The notes: generated by a model from the letters alone, not told the origin. Shown: positions 44,263 to 53,641, numbered from the stretch's first letter. The stretch is DNA of 64,000 nucleotides from JAMQKA01 sp043951865 (GCF_043951865.1 NZ_JBINJF010000011.1:72523-136522); one strand, 5' to 3'. A program made the numbers and translations.

Positions 44263-45300
44263 ATGCCACTACGTCCAAACGTTATCGAACGTCAGCTGAT
44301 TAAATGGGGATTGATACCGGGATTACTCCTGGATGGGGCTATTCCCACGTTTTTAGTCAGCGCCATACTGGGAGCCGGGGAGATTGAGCTTTTCAAAACT
44401 CTGCGGCAGGAGCCGGTTGCACTCGAACAGCTTGCCCGCAAAACCGGGTGCAATGAACGGGCCCTGGAAAACCTGCTGAATGTGCTCGAACCGCTGGGAT
44501 ATGTCAGCAAGAAGAATGACACCTACTCGCTTACAAAGTATGCCAAAAAATCTATCCCGATCGATCTGTTCAGTGGCATGGTACCCTTTATCAAAGAACA
44601 GAACCTGTTAAACCTGCAGCATGTCAACCGGGCGTTAAAAGAAGCTCCCGAAGAAGGGGTAATCGGGTGGGATTCGGTAAAAGACGGTGAAATAGGGCGC
44701 AGCTACCAGGTGACTATGCGCTGGCTGGCACGCTCCACGGTGGAAGAGGTGACCAAAAAGATAAAGTTGCCAAAAGGATCTCAAAAGATGCTGGATATTG
44801 GCGGAAGCCACGGGTTGTACTGCGTGGAGATGTGCCGGAAATATCCCGAACTGAAAGCCACGGTACTGGACTGGCCGATCGGCATCGAAAATGCGAAGGA
44901 AACCCTGCAGCAGGAAACCGACGTGGCCGATCAGATCGATACGCTGGAAGCCGATTTTTTTGAGGATGAATTTCCAGAGGGTTACGATTATGCCTTTTTA
45001 GGGAATATCATTCACGGAAACAGGCCGGAGCAAAATCAGGCGCTGTTCAACCGGCTGGGAGAAAAGTTAACCGACAAGGGTACCATCGGCATCCTCGATC
45101 AATTCGATAATGTATCGGGATCTCAATTTACCCGTGCCACCGCTTCGTTAATCGGCTGGAACCTATTTCTCTTTTCCAATGGCCGGGCGTATGAAGTGAA
45201 TGAGGTAAAAGGCTGGTTGAAAAGGGCTGGATTCCCAAACTCAATGGTGAAGCCATTGAGGAAGAGCCCGGGGTTCACGCTTCTAGTCGCAACTAAATAG
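44263..45300 (+). CDS. SAM-dependent O-methyltransferase-like protein, first of a tandem pair
   Basis: A 345-residue protein with the plant-type O-methyltransferase layout: an N-terminal winged-helix dimerisation domain (about 15-100, with ARKTGCNERALENLLNVLEPLGYV) and a class I methyltransferase domain with MLDIGGSHGLYCVEM near residue 172 and AFLGNIIHG near 243. The ATG at 44263 follows GGGAGGGG, a good ribosome-binding site. Substrate unknown. About half the residues are shared with the next gene, so they are duplicates. Confidence 0.82.
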   Translation: MPLRPNVIERQLIKWGLIPGLLLDGAIPTFLVSAILGAGEIELFKTLRQEPVALEQLARKTGCNERALENLLNVLEPLGYVSKKNDTYSLTKYAKKSIPIDLFSGMVPFIKEQNLLNLQHVNRALKEAPEEGVIGWDSVKDGEIGRSYQVTMRWLARSTVEEVTKKIKLPKGSQKMLDIGGSHGLYCVEMCRKYPELKATVLDWPIGIENAKETLQQETDVADQIDTLEADFFEDEFPEGYDYAFLGNIIHGNRPEQNQALFNRLGEKLTDKGTIGILDQFDNVSGSQFTRATASLIGWNLFLFSNGRAYEVNEVKGWLKRAGFPNSMVKPLRKSPGFTLLVATK

Positions 45301-45306
45301 CATGTT

Positions 45307-46341
45307 ATGCCTTTAAAACCGAACTTTATAGAACGCTTTTTGATCAACAGGGGAACTATTCCCGGCATTCTTACAGATATGGGCCTTCCCATGTTTCAAT
45401 TCTTTGCCATGATCGGAGCGATGGAAACCGGTTTTTTTAGATATTTATATGAAGAGCCGGCCAACCTGGAAACTTTAGCCGAAAAAATGAACGCCTCCGA
45501 GCGGGGACTTGAAAACTTGGTGAAGGCTCTGGAACCGATGGGATATGTGACCCGGAAAGATGGCAAGCTCGCATTGAGCAAAATGGCCAAAGATATGCCA
45601 ATAGATCTGCTGGAGACGATGGCTCCCTATTTTCGTCACCAGGCTGCCCACACTCTGCCTTATGTAGCGCGCGGAATCAAGGAAGCCCCGGAAAACGGAG
45701 TATATGGCTGGGAGCACGTCAAAGGCGGAGAAGTGGGGCGCGGGTACCAGGCCTCCATGCGCTGGCTGGCCTCCGGCACGGTGGATGAAGTGGTTGGCAA
45801 AATTGACCTGCCCGAGGGAGCCGCATCCATGTTGGATGTGGGAGGAAGTCACGGATTATATACGGTTGCTTTTTGTGAAAAATATGACGGGTTGAAAGGC
45901 ACGGTTCTGGATTGGGAAATTGGTCTGAAAGAGGCTCAAAAAACACTGGAAGAGCATCCCGAAATGGCGGACCGCATTGATCTCGTGGAACGGGATTTTG
46001 AAAAGGACGAACTTCCGGGAGGATACGACTTTGCTTTTTTGGGAAACATTATTCACGGAGTGAGTCCAGAGGGAAACCAGGAACTGTTTCAAAAATTATC
46101 GAAAGCTACCACCAACCGGGGGATGGTGGCCATCGTGGATCAATTTGCGGGAATCAAGGGATCAAAATTTGCCAGGGCGGTAGCCGGTCTGGCCGGACTG
46201 AACCTGTTTCTTTTTTCGGGTGGCCGTTCCTACCCCTTCGATACGGTTCAGGAGTGGCTTGCGGATGCGGGTTTTACCAAAACAAAGCTTAAAAAGCTGA
46301 AGCAGCCCGGGTTTTCACTTTTGGTCTCTCAAAAAGAGTAG
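45307..46341 (+). CDS. SAM-dependent O-methyltransferase-like protein, second of a tandem pair
   Basis: A 344-residue paralogue of the preceding protein, six bases downstream. Both begin MPLKPNFIERFLIN or MPLRPNVIERQLIK, and share LENLVKALEPMGYV, SMLDVGGSHGLYTV, AFLGNIIHGVSPEGNQ and the ending GFSLLV. The motif-I glycines are intact, so it should bind SAM. It is followed by a hairpin terminator. Confidence 0.82.
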   Translation: MPLKPNFIERFLINRGTIPGILTDMGLPMFQFFAMIGAMETGFFRYLYEEPANLETLAEKMNASERGLENLVKALEPMGYVTRKDGKLALSKMAKDMPIDLLETMAPYFRHQAAHTLPYVARGIKEAPENGVYGWEHVKGGEVGRGYQASMRWLASGTVDEVVGKIDLPEGAASMLDVGGSHGLYTVAFCEKYDGLKGTVLDWEIGLKEAQKTLEEHPEMADRIDLVERDFEKDELPGGYDFAFLGNIIHGVSPEGNQELFQKLSKATTNRGMVAIVDQFAGIKGSKFARAVAGLAGLNLFLFSGGRSYPFDTVQEWLADAGFTKTKLKKLKQPGFSLLVSQKE

Positions 46342-46357
46342 TGATATGTCAGCGAAA

Positions 46358-46386
46358 AAACTAAACCTGCCAGGTTTAGTTTTGAT
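46358..46386 (+). terminator. Terminator after the methyltransferase pair
   Basis: CTAAACCTGCCAGGTTTAG is a near-perfect palindrome followed by TTTTGATTTT. The same AAACCTGCCAGGTTT core recurs at 48059-48075 and, changed, near 46410, so it is also a small dispersed repeat. Confidence 0.65.
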
Positions 46387-46452
46387 TTTATGATAAAGGC
46401 AACTATTAAGTGAAACCTGACAGGGTTTCGAATATAGAAAAAATACTGTGCT

Positions 46453-47418
46453 ATGAAATGCTTCATTACAGGAGCCACAGGATTTATCGGTTCAGCCGTT
46501 ACGGAGTTGTTGCTTGAGAAAGATCATGAGGTAACCGGCCTGACGCATTCCCTGGAAAAAACCGATATGCTGCGCAAAAAGGGAGTGCGACCTGTTGTAG
46601 GGGATATGCGGGAGCCCCAAAAATGGATCTCGTCAGTGAAGGGAACAGATGCAATTATTCATACCGCCACAATTCCGGTTCCCTCCAGGCCCAGCAAGCG
46701 TTATCTGAAAGAATTGAAAAGTGCCCAGGAAACGGTAGTCAGGAGTTTGGTTGAATCGGCGACCTCCTGCAATGTTTTTGTTTATACCAGCGGCATGACT
46801 GTTTACGGTTCCGGCAATGAAACTAGAACAGAAGAATCGGAAATCGATCCGGTTGAATTGGCGAAACCCTATGTGATTGGTGAGCGGCTGCTGATGGATG
46901 CCTATGAAAAAAATGAGTTTCCCGTGATGATTCTGCGTCCCGCCGGGGTGTACGGAGACGGCGGAATCTTTGCAAAATACTGGACCACGCCCATCTCCAA
47001 AGGCAAGTGGTCAACCTACCCGGGCAACGGCAAACAGGTGAAATCATTTATTTCGGTGAAGGACTGTGCCCGCGCTTATGTGAAAGCGGTAGATGACCCG
47101 ATGCCTGGTGAAATGTTTAATGTCGCAGATGATGAACCGGTAGCCTTCGGCACGTTTATCCGGTATTTGGCAGAAAAGATGAATGCTCCCAAACCTTTCG
47201 GCATTCCGGCACCTATCTTCCGATTACTGGGTGGAAAAATTTTAGGGGAGATGCTTTTAACGGATATGATTCTCAGCAACAAAAAAATGACTCATAAACT
47301 GGCTGTGACACTAAAGTATCCCACATACCGGGAAGGGATCACGGCACTGGCAAATAAATACAAACGCAATCATGACCCTCATACAGTAGAACAAAAGGAG
47401 GAAAACCATGGGTCTTAA
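46453..47418 (+). CDS. NAD-dependent epimerase/dehydratase family protein
   Basis: A 321-residue extended short-chain dehydrogenase. The N-terminal MKCFITGATGFIGSAVTELL is the NAD-binding loop. The active site shows FVYTSGMTVYGSG near residue 114, while the usual YXXXK is replaced by KPYVIGERLL, with Tyr present but the following Lys not in place; catalysis therefore may be altered. ILRPAGVYGDGG near residue 155 is typical of the family. It overlaps the next gene by 11 bases. Confidence 0.8.
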   Translation: MKCFITGATGFIGSAVTELLLEKDHEVTGLTHSLEKTDMLRKKGVRPVVGDMREPQKWISSVKGTDAIIHTATIPVPSRPSKRYLKELKSAQETVVRSLVESATSCNVFVYTSGMTVYGSGNETRTEESEIDPVELAKPYVIGERLLMDAYEKNEFPVMILRPAGVYGDGGIFAKYWTTPISKGKWSTYPGNGKQVKSFISVKDCARAYVKAVDDPMPGEMFNVADDEPVAFGTFIRYLAEKMNAPKPFGIPAPIFRLLGGKILGEMLLTDMILSNKKMTHKLAVTLKYPTYREGITALANKYKRNHDPHTVEQKEENHGS

Positions 47419-48061
47419 AGAGAACTACAACCGGTTTATACGATACGGACTGATTCTCATCGGCCTGGCCGGATTTATTTTTGCTATTGGCGATGCCCTT
47501 ATTCCACAGGAAGGAGACATGTTTAACGCCGCCGGAGACCCGGAAGGTTTTGCTGAGCTGGTAACCACCGACAATTTCCGACTTTGGGCCGCGCGAGGAC
47601 TTATCGGGGTTCCGCTGGAAGTCATCGGCACAATCGCTCTTTTCCTTGGGCTGGCGGGGACATTCCGCGAGAAGTTAGCTTTTTGGGGAATGTTGCTCTG
47701 TATTCTCGGCGACCTTTTTGGAGTCAGCATTTTCATGTTTGCCTACTTCGTGTTCCCGGAAGCCGGCCAACTGATTTTAGAAGGAATTATAGCCGCCTCT
47801 TCCGTAGCCGACGTGAGCCGATTGATGCCCGTGTTTGGAGCCGGTTTTCTCATCACTTTCATCGGTTTGATTCTGTTTGCGGCAGCAATCTGGAAGGCGG
47901 AAGAACGGTTCCCAAAGTGGTCTGGAATAGTCGTCGTCATAGGTTTTGTACTGCTTCTGATACAAACGTCCTATGTGATTCAAATCCTGGCTAATGTATT
48001 GTGGGGATCCGCTTACTTGTGGATGGCAGCCTATAGCTGGCACAGATTTTCCAACGAGTAA
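47408..48061 (+). CDS. Hypothetical polytopic membrane protein
   Basis: A 217-residue protein with about six hydrophobic segments (near 13-30, 65-85, 90-115, 135-160, 172-190 and 195-212). I do not recognise a family. AAGGAGGAAAACC before its ATG is a strong ribosome-binding site lying within the end of the epimerase gene, which indicates translational coupling. Its position suggests a role with the epimerase or the following SRPBCC protein. Confidence 0.75.
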   Translation: MGLKENYNRFIRYGLILIGLAGFIFAIGDALIPQEGDMFNAAGDPEGFAELVTTDNFRLWAARGLIGVPLEVIGTIALFLGLAGTFREKLAFWGMLLCILGDLFGVSIFMFAYFVFPEAGQLILEGIIAASSVADVSRLMPVFGAGFLITFIGLILFAAAIWKAEERFPKWSGIVVVIGFVLLLIQTSYVIQILANVLWGSAYLWMAAYSWHRFSNE

Positions 48062-48075
48062 ACCTGCCAGGTTTA
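48059..48075. repeat. Short palindrome TAAACCTGCCAGGTTTA
   Basis: A 17-base palindrome overlapping the stop codon of the membrane protein gene, the same core as the terminator at 46358. Confidence 0.5.
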
Positions 48076-48108
48076 AAAACAAAATTCGTCACACAAAACC
48101 AGAATCTC

Positions 48109-48561
48109 ATGCCTAGAGTAGAAATCAAAAAGCATATTCAGGCATCTCAAGAACAGGTGTGGGAATGTATCAGTGACATTGAAAAAGCGCCGGAGTGGGT
48201 GGTAGTAATGAAATCACTGGTTGAAACAACGGAAAACCCGGTTCGGGAGGGAACGGTGTACCGGGAATCTTCAAAAATCGGCCCGAAAGAGTCCGAAACT
48301 GAATGGAGGGTCACCCGGTTTGATGCCCCACACGTGCAGGTCCATGAGTGCAGCGAATCCGACTTCAAGGCCACGTTGACGATGCGGGTTGAAGACAACG
48401 GAGACGGCAGCAGCACGCTGTTCCACACCACCGAGTATCAGCTAATGCCTAATTTCCGTCCACTGGGCTGGCTGGTGGAAACGTTGGTAATCAAAAAACG
48501 GATGCACAAAAATCTTCGTCAGTCGGTTGACAACTGCAAGCAGTTGATTGAAACCGGTTAG
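48109..48561 (+). CDS. SRPBCC family protein
   Basis: A 150-residue START/Bet v1-like lipid- or ligand-binding fold. It starts PRVEIKKHIQASQEQVWECISDIEKAPEW-like (first strand and the helix of the fold), has EWRVTRFDAPHVQVHE in the central sheet and ends with a long helix (KRMHKNLRQSVDNCKQLIE). Members bind hydrophobic ligands or act as cyclases. It sits between the membrane protein and the MBL hydrolase, 40 bases before the latter. Confidence 0.82.
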   Translation: MPRVEIKKHIQASQEQVWECISDIEKAPEWVVVMKSLVETTENPVREGTVYRESSKIGPKESETEWRVTRFDAPHVQVHECSESDFKATLTMRVEDNGDGSSTLFHTTEYQLMPNFRPLGWLVETLVIKKRMHKNLRQSVDNCKQLIETG

Positions 48562-48600
48562 CGAACCCGAACTTAGTGTTAAAATTCGGGGAGATTCCCA

Positions 48601-49599
48601 ATGGTAAAAATATTTAAGATACTGGCGGCAGCACTTCTGGCATTTTTCCTGTTGGCTACCGGGGGTATATCCGTGTCATTCTATTTTCATAATAAAGGGG
48701 TTGCCCAGGCTAATGAAGAATACCGGGAATACCAGCCTCCCCAAATCCGGAATTTCGGCAGCACCAACAGGTTATCCATTCTTCCACTGGTAAACTGGCA
48801 TACGTCAAACCCCGATTTAAAAACCGAGATGGGGGTCTCCTACCTGGTAAAAACAGACTCCGCTACCATATTATTTGATTTGGGCCAGAATGCAGATGGA
48901 GAAAGCCCTTCACCCCTGGAATATAATATGGGCCGACTGGAAATCTCTCTGGATGAAATTGATATAATTTTTATTTCACATAACCACTTCGACCATGTGG
49001 GCGGCCAGAAATGGGTGGATGAAGGAAGCTTTTCATTGGGTAACGAACAAAAAGATCTGAGTGGGAAAAATGTATTTACCCCGGTCCCTATGACCTACCC
49101 TGCTATTTCACCCACTCATACGCCTGATCCCACCGTCATTACTGAAGGAGTGGCAAGCATCGGCACCATTCCCCGCAAACTGTATTTTGGACGGATTGAC
49201 GAACAGGCACTGGCCGTCAACCTTGAAGGAAAGGGATTGGTGGTAATTGTGGGTTGTGGACACCAGAAGCTATCCCGGATTCTTGAGAGAACAGAAGCTG
49301 TATTTGAGGAACCCATTTATGGAATTATCGGAGATTTACATTATCCCGTACCGGAGGGGCGGATCAACGTGCTTGGCCTGAACATGCAGCGTTTGGTGGC
49401 TTCGGGCGAAGGTCCGCTAAATCCGATTGAATACGAGGACGTTTTGAATAATATTGAACGTTTACAATCCCGGGACATCGGTATTACAGGTGTGGGTGGA
49501 CACGACAGCAGCGATGAAGTGATTGAAGAATTCAAAGATGCATTTGGCCCGAAATACAGGTACGTAGAAGTGGGAAAATGGATTAAAGCAGGAAACTAA
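48601..49599 (+). CDS. MBL fold metallo-hydrolase, membrane-anchored
   Basis: A 332-residue metallo-beta-lactamase-fold enzyme. Residues 1-33 contain a single hydrophobic segment (signal anchor). The metal motif is ISHNHFDHVGG near residue 121 (HxHxDH form with Asn), and the later GCGHQKL near 219 and GGHDSS near 299 supply further His ligands. The wide spacing matches the branch annotated as dihydropterin-related MBL proteins. Substrate unknown. Twelve bases before the AraC gene. Confidence 0.83.
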   Translation: MVKIFKILAAALLAFFLLATGGISVSFYFHNKGVAQANEEYREYQPPQIRNFGSTNRLSILPLVNWHTSNPDLKTEMGVSYLVKTDSATILFDLGQNADGESPSPLEYNMGRLEISLDEIDIIFISHNHFDHVGGQKWVDEGSFSLGNEQKDLSGKNVFTPVPMTYPAISPTHTPDPTVITEGVASIGTIPRKLYFGRIDEQALAVNLEGKGLVVIVGCGHQKLSRILERTEAVFEEPIYGIIGDLHYPVPEGRINVLGLNMQRLVASGEGPLNPIEYEDVLNNIERLQSRDIGITGVGGHDSSDEVIEEFKDAFGPKYRYVEVGKWIKAGN

Positions 49600-49611
49600 T
49601 GATTGAGGGTA

Positions 49612-50445
49612 ATGTTCAAGCAGAAAACCATTCATAACCTGGCGTTTACTAAATTCCGCAGCCCGACTCTTCTGGGTTTTATTAAGGATATCGTTGAAGT
49701 TCGGGGCCATGCCGTGGAAACCACCAAGCGGCTCTACCCGCGAAATACCCCGGAAATTCTTATTAATCTTGCACAGCCGATTCGGGGAAATGTAAGGGGC
49801 AAAACAGCCGTTATCGAGCAGTGCACCATTCAGGGCAGCAAAACGGAATTTGTGAATGCCTGGCATCCCCGGAACTGTCATTTCATAAGTATACGGTTCA
49901 CCCCAAACGGGTATTACAAATTGCTGGGAGTTCCTCAAAAATCGTTTACCGATCATGTACTGCAACTTGAAGATATTATGGACAGGGAGTTGGAAGCCCT
50001 CATTTCAACTCTTCAAGAAGCGCCAACAACGATTAAACGTTTTCAAATCTTAAAAAAATGGCTCCAGAGTATAGAGCCCAAAACCAATCATAATTCGCAA
50101 CTAATCTCCGATTTTATCCTCAATCAATTCAACCGGAAGCCAGGGCTCACGGTCAAACAGCTTACCGACAAAACGGGTTTCACCCGTAAGCACCTGGTTC
50201 AGCGTTTCAAGGAAGAAGCGGGACTTACCATCAAGCAATACCAGAAAATCCACCGCATCTACCGGGTATTAAAGGAAATCGACAACACAGACCAGATTTC
50301 ATGGGCCCGCATAGCCTGTCAATATGGTTTTTACGACCAGAGTCATTTCATCAGGGATTTTAAACGATACACCGGTTTCACCCCGTCTGATTATCTGAAA
50401 TCAAGAAATATCCCCGAAAAGCATCGTAAGCTAAGCTGCAGGTAA
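49612..50445 (+). CDS. AraC family transcriptional regulator
   Basis: A 277-residue regulator. The C-terminal 95 residues hold two helix-turn-helix motifs (TVKQLTDKTGFTRKHLVQRFKEEAG and RIACQYGFYDQSHFIRDFKR). The N-terminal half is a DUF6597-like ligand domain (RSPTLLGFIKDIVEVRG-like and NCHFISIRFTPNG). The start is the ATG at 49612; a TTG three codons upstream is less likely. It lies in the middle of the accessory cluster and is the only regulator there, so it is a candidate to control the cupin genes or the whole set. Confidence 0.88.
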   Translation: MFKQKTIHNLAFTKFRSPTLLGFIKDIVEVRGHAVETTKRLYPRNTPEILINLAQPIRGNVRGKTAVIEQCTIQGSKTEFVNAWHPRNCHFISIRFTPNGYYKLLGVPQKSFTDHVLQLEDIMDRELEALISTLQEAPTTIKRFQILKKWLQSIEPKTNHNSQLISDFILNQFNRKPGLTVKQLTDKTGFTRKHLVQRFKEEAGLTIKQYQKIHRIYRVLKEIDNTDQISWARIACQYGFYDQSHFIRDFKRYTGFTPSDYLKSRNIPEKHRKLSCR

Positions 50446-50478
50446 CATTTTTACAATACTTTATTCCAGCCGGGAGCT

Positions 50479-51159
50479 ATGTTCAATAAAAAAGAGGAAA
50501 TCCCGGTTATGGATAGTCTTAAAAGAGTATTACTCGGAATTTTGCTGGTTCTTGCCAGCTATCTTTCGGTGGGATATTTCCTGCACCTCATCGTCTTTCC
50601 CGAAGCCAGGCCCGATATTGAAACCTACTTTGAACCCGGAGATGTGATCGACTCTGAGGCAGGCGGAACCACCTTAACCGTTGAAAGACAGGAAGGAGAC
50701 CATCTGATTCTCACGCTGGAAGTCGCTCCCCATTCGGAGGGGCCTCCCCTTCACATCCATACCGGCTGGGAAGAGACCTTTATCATTGAATCTGGGAAGA
50801 TAAATCTGCACGTGAATGGAGAAGAAAAAGTGCTCGAAGCCGGAGAGCGGTTTACGGTTCTGCCGGGGACTCCCCACAGACCCTATAACTCCTTTGATGA
50901 ACCTGCGGTAATCAGCGGGGTGGCCATGCCGGCTCAATTTGTGGTGTATCTGAATCAGGCCTACGGATTTCTGGAGGAAGACCCGGATAATGCCACGCCG
51001 CCAGAGATCATATTCCAGATGGCCATGTTCAACCCGTATTTCGACTCGTATTTGGGTGAGGGTCCCCCGGTAATGGTCCAGAAAGTGCAAAATTTTCTGC
51101 TTGTGCCTCTGGCAAGGCTGATGGGATACAAATCTTATTACGAAAAATACAAGCTCTAA
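50479..51159 (+). CDS. Membrane-anchored cupin protein, first of a tandem pair
   Basis: A 226-residue protein with a hydrophobic segment near residues 17-37 and a cupin barrel (about 70-150): GPPLHIHTGWEETFIIESGKI gives the first motif and GTPHRPYN the second metal His. The C-terminal 60 residues form a conserved amphipathic tail (NPYFDSYLGEGPPV, LLVPLARLMGYKSYYEKY). It may be a metal-dependent dioxygenase, isomerase or binding protein. Confidence 0.78.
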   Translation: MFNKKEEIPVMDSLKRVLLGILLVLASYLSVGYFLHLIVFPEARPDIETYFEPGDVIDSEAGGTTLTVERQEGDHLILTLEVAPHSEGPPLHIHTGWEETFIIESGKINLHVNGEEKVLEAGERFTVLPGTPHRPYNSFDEPAVISGVAMPAQFVVYLNQAYGFLEEDPDNATPPEIIFQMAMFNPYFDSYLGEGPPVMVQKVQNFLLVPLARLMGYKSYYEKYKL

Positions 51160-51172
51160 TAAACCAGGATCA

Positions 51173-51808
51173 ATGATGATACTTCTCGGAATTGGATTAT
51201 TCATCGCGAGTTACTTGTCTGTAGGCTACCTCTTTCACCTGATTATTTTCCCGGAAACCCGACCCGACCCAGAGCGATATTTTGAGCCGGGTGATGTCTT
51301 TGAGACCAGGAGAGGAGGAAACAAGCTAGAGGTGTTGAGCCGGGAAGGTGATAACCTGCAGCTTAAGTTGACATTCAATCCTAATGCCAATGGGCCTCCG
51401 GTGCATATTCAAACCAAGTGGGATGAATACTACAAAATCCGGTCGGGTGAACTGACACTTACCATGGACGGGGAGGAGCAGAAGCTCGGTCCCGGAGAAG
51501 AGATTACCATTCCGCGGGGAGTTCCCCACAAACCCTCGAACCCGGCGGATGAGCCCGTGGTGTGTGAAGTGATTATGCCGGCCCAATTTGTTGTGTACCT
51601 CAGCCAGATTTACGGGTTTATGGACGAAGACGAAAAAAACGCCGAACCTCCCCGGATGATTTTCCAGATGGCCCTGTCTAACCAGTATTTTGACTCCTAC
51701 CTCGGGGAAGGGCCTCCGGTTTGGCTTCAAAAAATCCTCAATTTTCTGTTACTACCGGCCGCCCGGCTGATGGGATATAAATCGTTTTATGAGAAGTATC
51801 GCATATGA
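51173..51808 (+). CDS. Membrane-anchored cupin protein, second of a tandem pair
   Basis: A 211-residue paralogue of the preceding protein, 14 bases downstream. Shared blocks are ASYLSVGYLFHLIIFPE in the membrane segment, FEPGDVFE, GPPVHIQTKWDEYY, GVPHKPSN and the tail LLLPAARLMGYKSFYEKY. The first metal motif reads HIQT where the partner has HIHT, so one His ligand is lost and the metal site may differ. Confidence 0.78.
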   Translation: MMILLGIGLFIASYLSVGYLFHLIIFPETRPDPERYFEPGDVFETRRGGNKLEVLSREGDNLQLKLTFNPNANGPPVHIQTKWDEYYKIRSGELTLTMDGEEQKLGPGEEITIPRGVPHKPSNPADEPVVCEVIMPAQFVVYLSQIYGFMDEDEKNAEPPRMIFQMALSNQYFDSYLGEGPPVWLQKILNFLLLPAARLMGYKSFYEKYRI

Positions 51809-52062
51809 AAATATATTTTGATATAGGTAAAAATGAAGTTTTACGGGTCGTTTTATATAAATCAGCTATCGAGCTAGCGGAAAAAAGTCGAAAGGAAGAA
51901 GCTGCATCCGTTGATACCGAAAAACCTGGCATAGCTTAAAATGGCAGTGATGCGTTGAATACTGTGGTTATCCAGGCGTGAGACGAAGCATTCAGCCACA
52001 TACTCGTTGGACATTGTACGGGAATGAGAATTTCTCCTCGTTACTCTTATTCAGAGCGATAT

Positions 52063-52252
52063 TCAGGCCAGGTGTGATTTTTCTTCGCTTTCTTCCTCAA
52101 GGTTTTCCACAGCGTGACTGATATCCAGGTAGAACTGGTCGGGTCCTATGACGTCGTCAAGGCCGGAACGTCTGAAGATATCCCGCACCGGCCCCTTGAC
52201 GCCGGTAAACATAACATCGACGCCGCGTTTTTTATATTCATTCAGCCTCGGG
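52063..52252 (-). pseudogene. SulP anion transporter remnant (STAS domain end)
   Basis: On the minus strand a frame reads NEYKKRGVDVMFTGVKG, then PVRDIFRRSGLDDVIG and DQFYLDISHAVENLEEE before a TGA. This is the C-terminal end of the STAS domain of SulP (sulfate permease) transporters. It is cut off at about 52252 by a stop in frame, and no transporter body precedes it. So it is a decayed remnant. Confidence 0.65.
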
Positions 52253-52483
52253 TGTTATTCTAGGATATACCTGCACCTCCGACCCAATCGCCAGACCCAT
52301 GCGATTGGCCCATCCTCCTCAAGGAGGGACTGTTTCCTTGCCATTTCAAGGCAAACAGGCATCCGGTTGAGACAATTATGCCGAACTCAGGTTAATTTAT
52401 AAGCGGTGAAACAGGGTGTTCATATTTTGAATGATCAAAAAACGGACCTTTAGATTCTCGTTAGTAAAAAGTTCCATCTTGTC

Positions 52484-52556
52484 ATAAGATATATTGTAAC
52501 CTTTTGCCTGCCATTAGGTTAAATTTATCCCAAGCTATATCGTGATAAATACGGGC
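52484..52556 (+). repeat. Repeat family C fragment (right end)
   Basis: TTTTGCCTGCCATTAGGTT and TATCGTGATAAATACGGGCT match the right part of C1 and C2 (TGCCTGCCATCAGGTTG and TATCGTGAG). The left end is absent. The rest of the 51809-52726 gap holds only this, the SulP remnant and nothing else recognised. Confidence 0.5.
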
Positions 52557-52726
52557 TGAAGAGAGCGGAGTTATTTTTTAACCGATAAACGCGTTATTAT
52601 TACCGGGAGGAAAGAAATCAGTATTGGACAACAGTGAACCTCCGATGGCGGATGCCATCTAAGTTATAGAACGCACGTCCTTCAACTCTGAAGAAAACAT
52701 CCCAAACACCAGGTAAACCAAGGGTG

Positions 52727-53641
52727 ATGAATTTTAATCAGCTGAACTATATTATTGCGGTCGATACCTATCGAAATTTTACCAAGGCTGCTGAACATTG
52801 CGACATCGCCCAGTCTACGCTGAGCAAGGAAATTCAGCGGCTGGAGCAGGAATTTGATATCGTCATTTTTGACCGCTCCCGCCATCCCGTCGTTCCCACC
52901 ATGAAAGGAGAGGACCTGTTGCAGCAGGCGCGGGAGATACTGGAAGCAAAGGAAAAGTTCATTTCAATTGCCCGGAAAAAAGACAACGAGCCGGTCGGCT
53001 CACTGACGTTGGCGGTGCAGCAGAGCCTGGCTCCCTACCTGGTACCATTGTTTATTCAGTCGCTGTCAAAAAAGTATCCCGGGCTGGAACTCTTCATCTC
53101 GGAAGTGGGCCTGCAGGAGATGGAAGAGCAGTTCGAAGAAGGGCGCCTGGATATGGGTATCATCATATCACCCTACCGCAGGGAAAATGCCTACGAAACG
53201 CCCCTCTTCAAAGAGCCATTCGTGGTTTATCTGGATCGGAATCACCCGTTGACAGCTCACGAAAAAATCAAGGTCTCGGATATTCCCCTCGAGGAGACGA
53301 TCCTGCACGAAGAGATCCGTAACCTTTTTGTGGACAGTGGAGAAACGGGAGCGGAGATCTCCCTGGTCAAAAAATTAAAAAATATCACCTACACCAGCGG
53401 CTCCCTGGAAACCATTCGCAAAATTATTGATTTGAACGGGGGACTCACGCTACTGCCGGAGCTGGCCTGCATGTACATGGGCAACCGCCGAAAAGAGATG
53501 GTTCGCCGCTTTGAGCCCCCGGTTCCCTCCCGCACCATAAGCATGGTCACGCCGCGCGGTTTCCAGAAAAAGCGCCTGACCAAGGTCGTACGCCGCGAAA
53601 TCCTGAACAACCTTCCCTCCCAGCTCGAGGTTTTCGGCTGA
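52727..53641 (+). CDS. LysR family transcriptional regulator
   Basis: A 304-residue regulator. The HTH at the N-terminus reads MNFNQLNYIIAVDTYRNFTKAAEHC, AQSTLSKEIQRLEQEFDIVIF, and the remainder is a periplasmic-binding-like effector domain. It belongs to the OxyR/CynR-like branch by pattern (LTLAVQQSLAPYLVPLF). The GTG three bases upstream is in frame but the ATG at 52727 gives the family start. It is 105 bases upstream of the MmgE/PrpD gene in the same direction and may regulate it. Confidence 0.9.
   Translation: MNFNQLNYIIAVDTYRNFTKAAEHCDIAQSTLSKEIQRLEQEFDIVIFDRSRHPVVPTMKGEDLLQQAREILEAKEKFISIARKKDNEPVGSLTLAVQQSLAPYLVPLFIQSLSKKYPGLELFISEVGLQEMEEQFEEGRLDMGIIISPYRRENAYETPLFKEPFVVYLDRNHPLTAHEKIKVSDIPLEETILHEEIRNLFVDSGETGAEISLVKKLKNITYTSGSLETIRKIIDLNGGLTLLPELACMYMGNRRKEMVRRFEPPVPSRTISMVTPRGFQKKRLTKVVRREILNNLPSQLEVFG

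Noticed and set aside
46410..46440. Second terminator (AACCTGACAGGGTTT) before the epimerase gene
   Set aside because: The stem is short and imperfect and no T-tract follows; it is more likely a worn copy of the small palindrome.
51738..51932. Open frame on the minus strand in the cupin 3' region
   Set aside because: It overlaps the end of the cupin gene, has no family likeness and no codon pattern of a gene.
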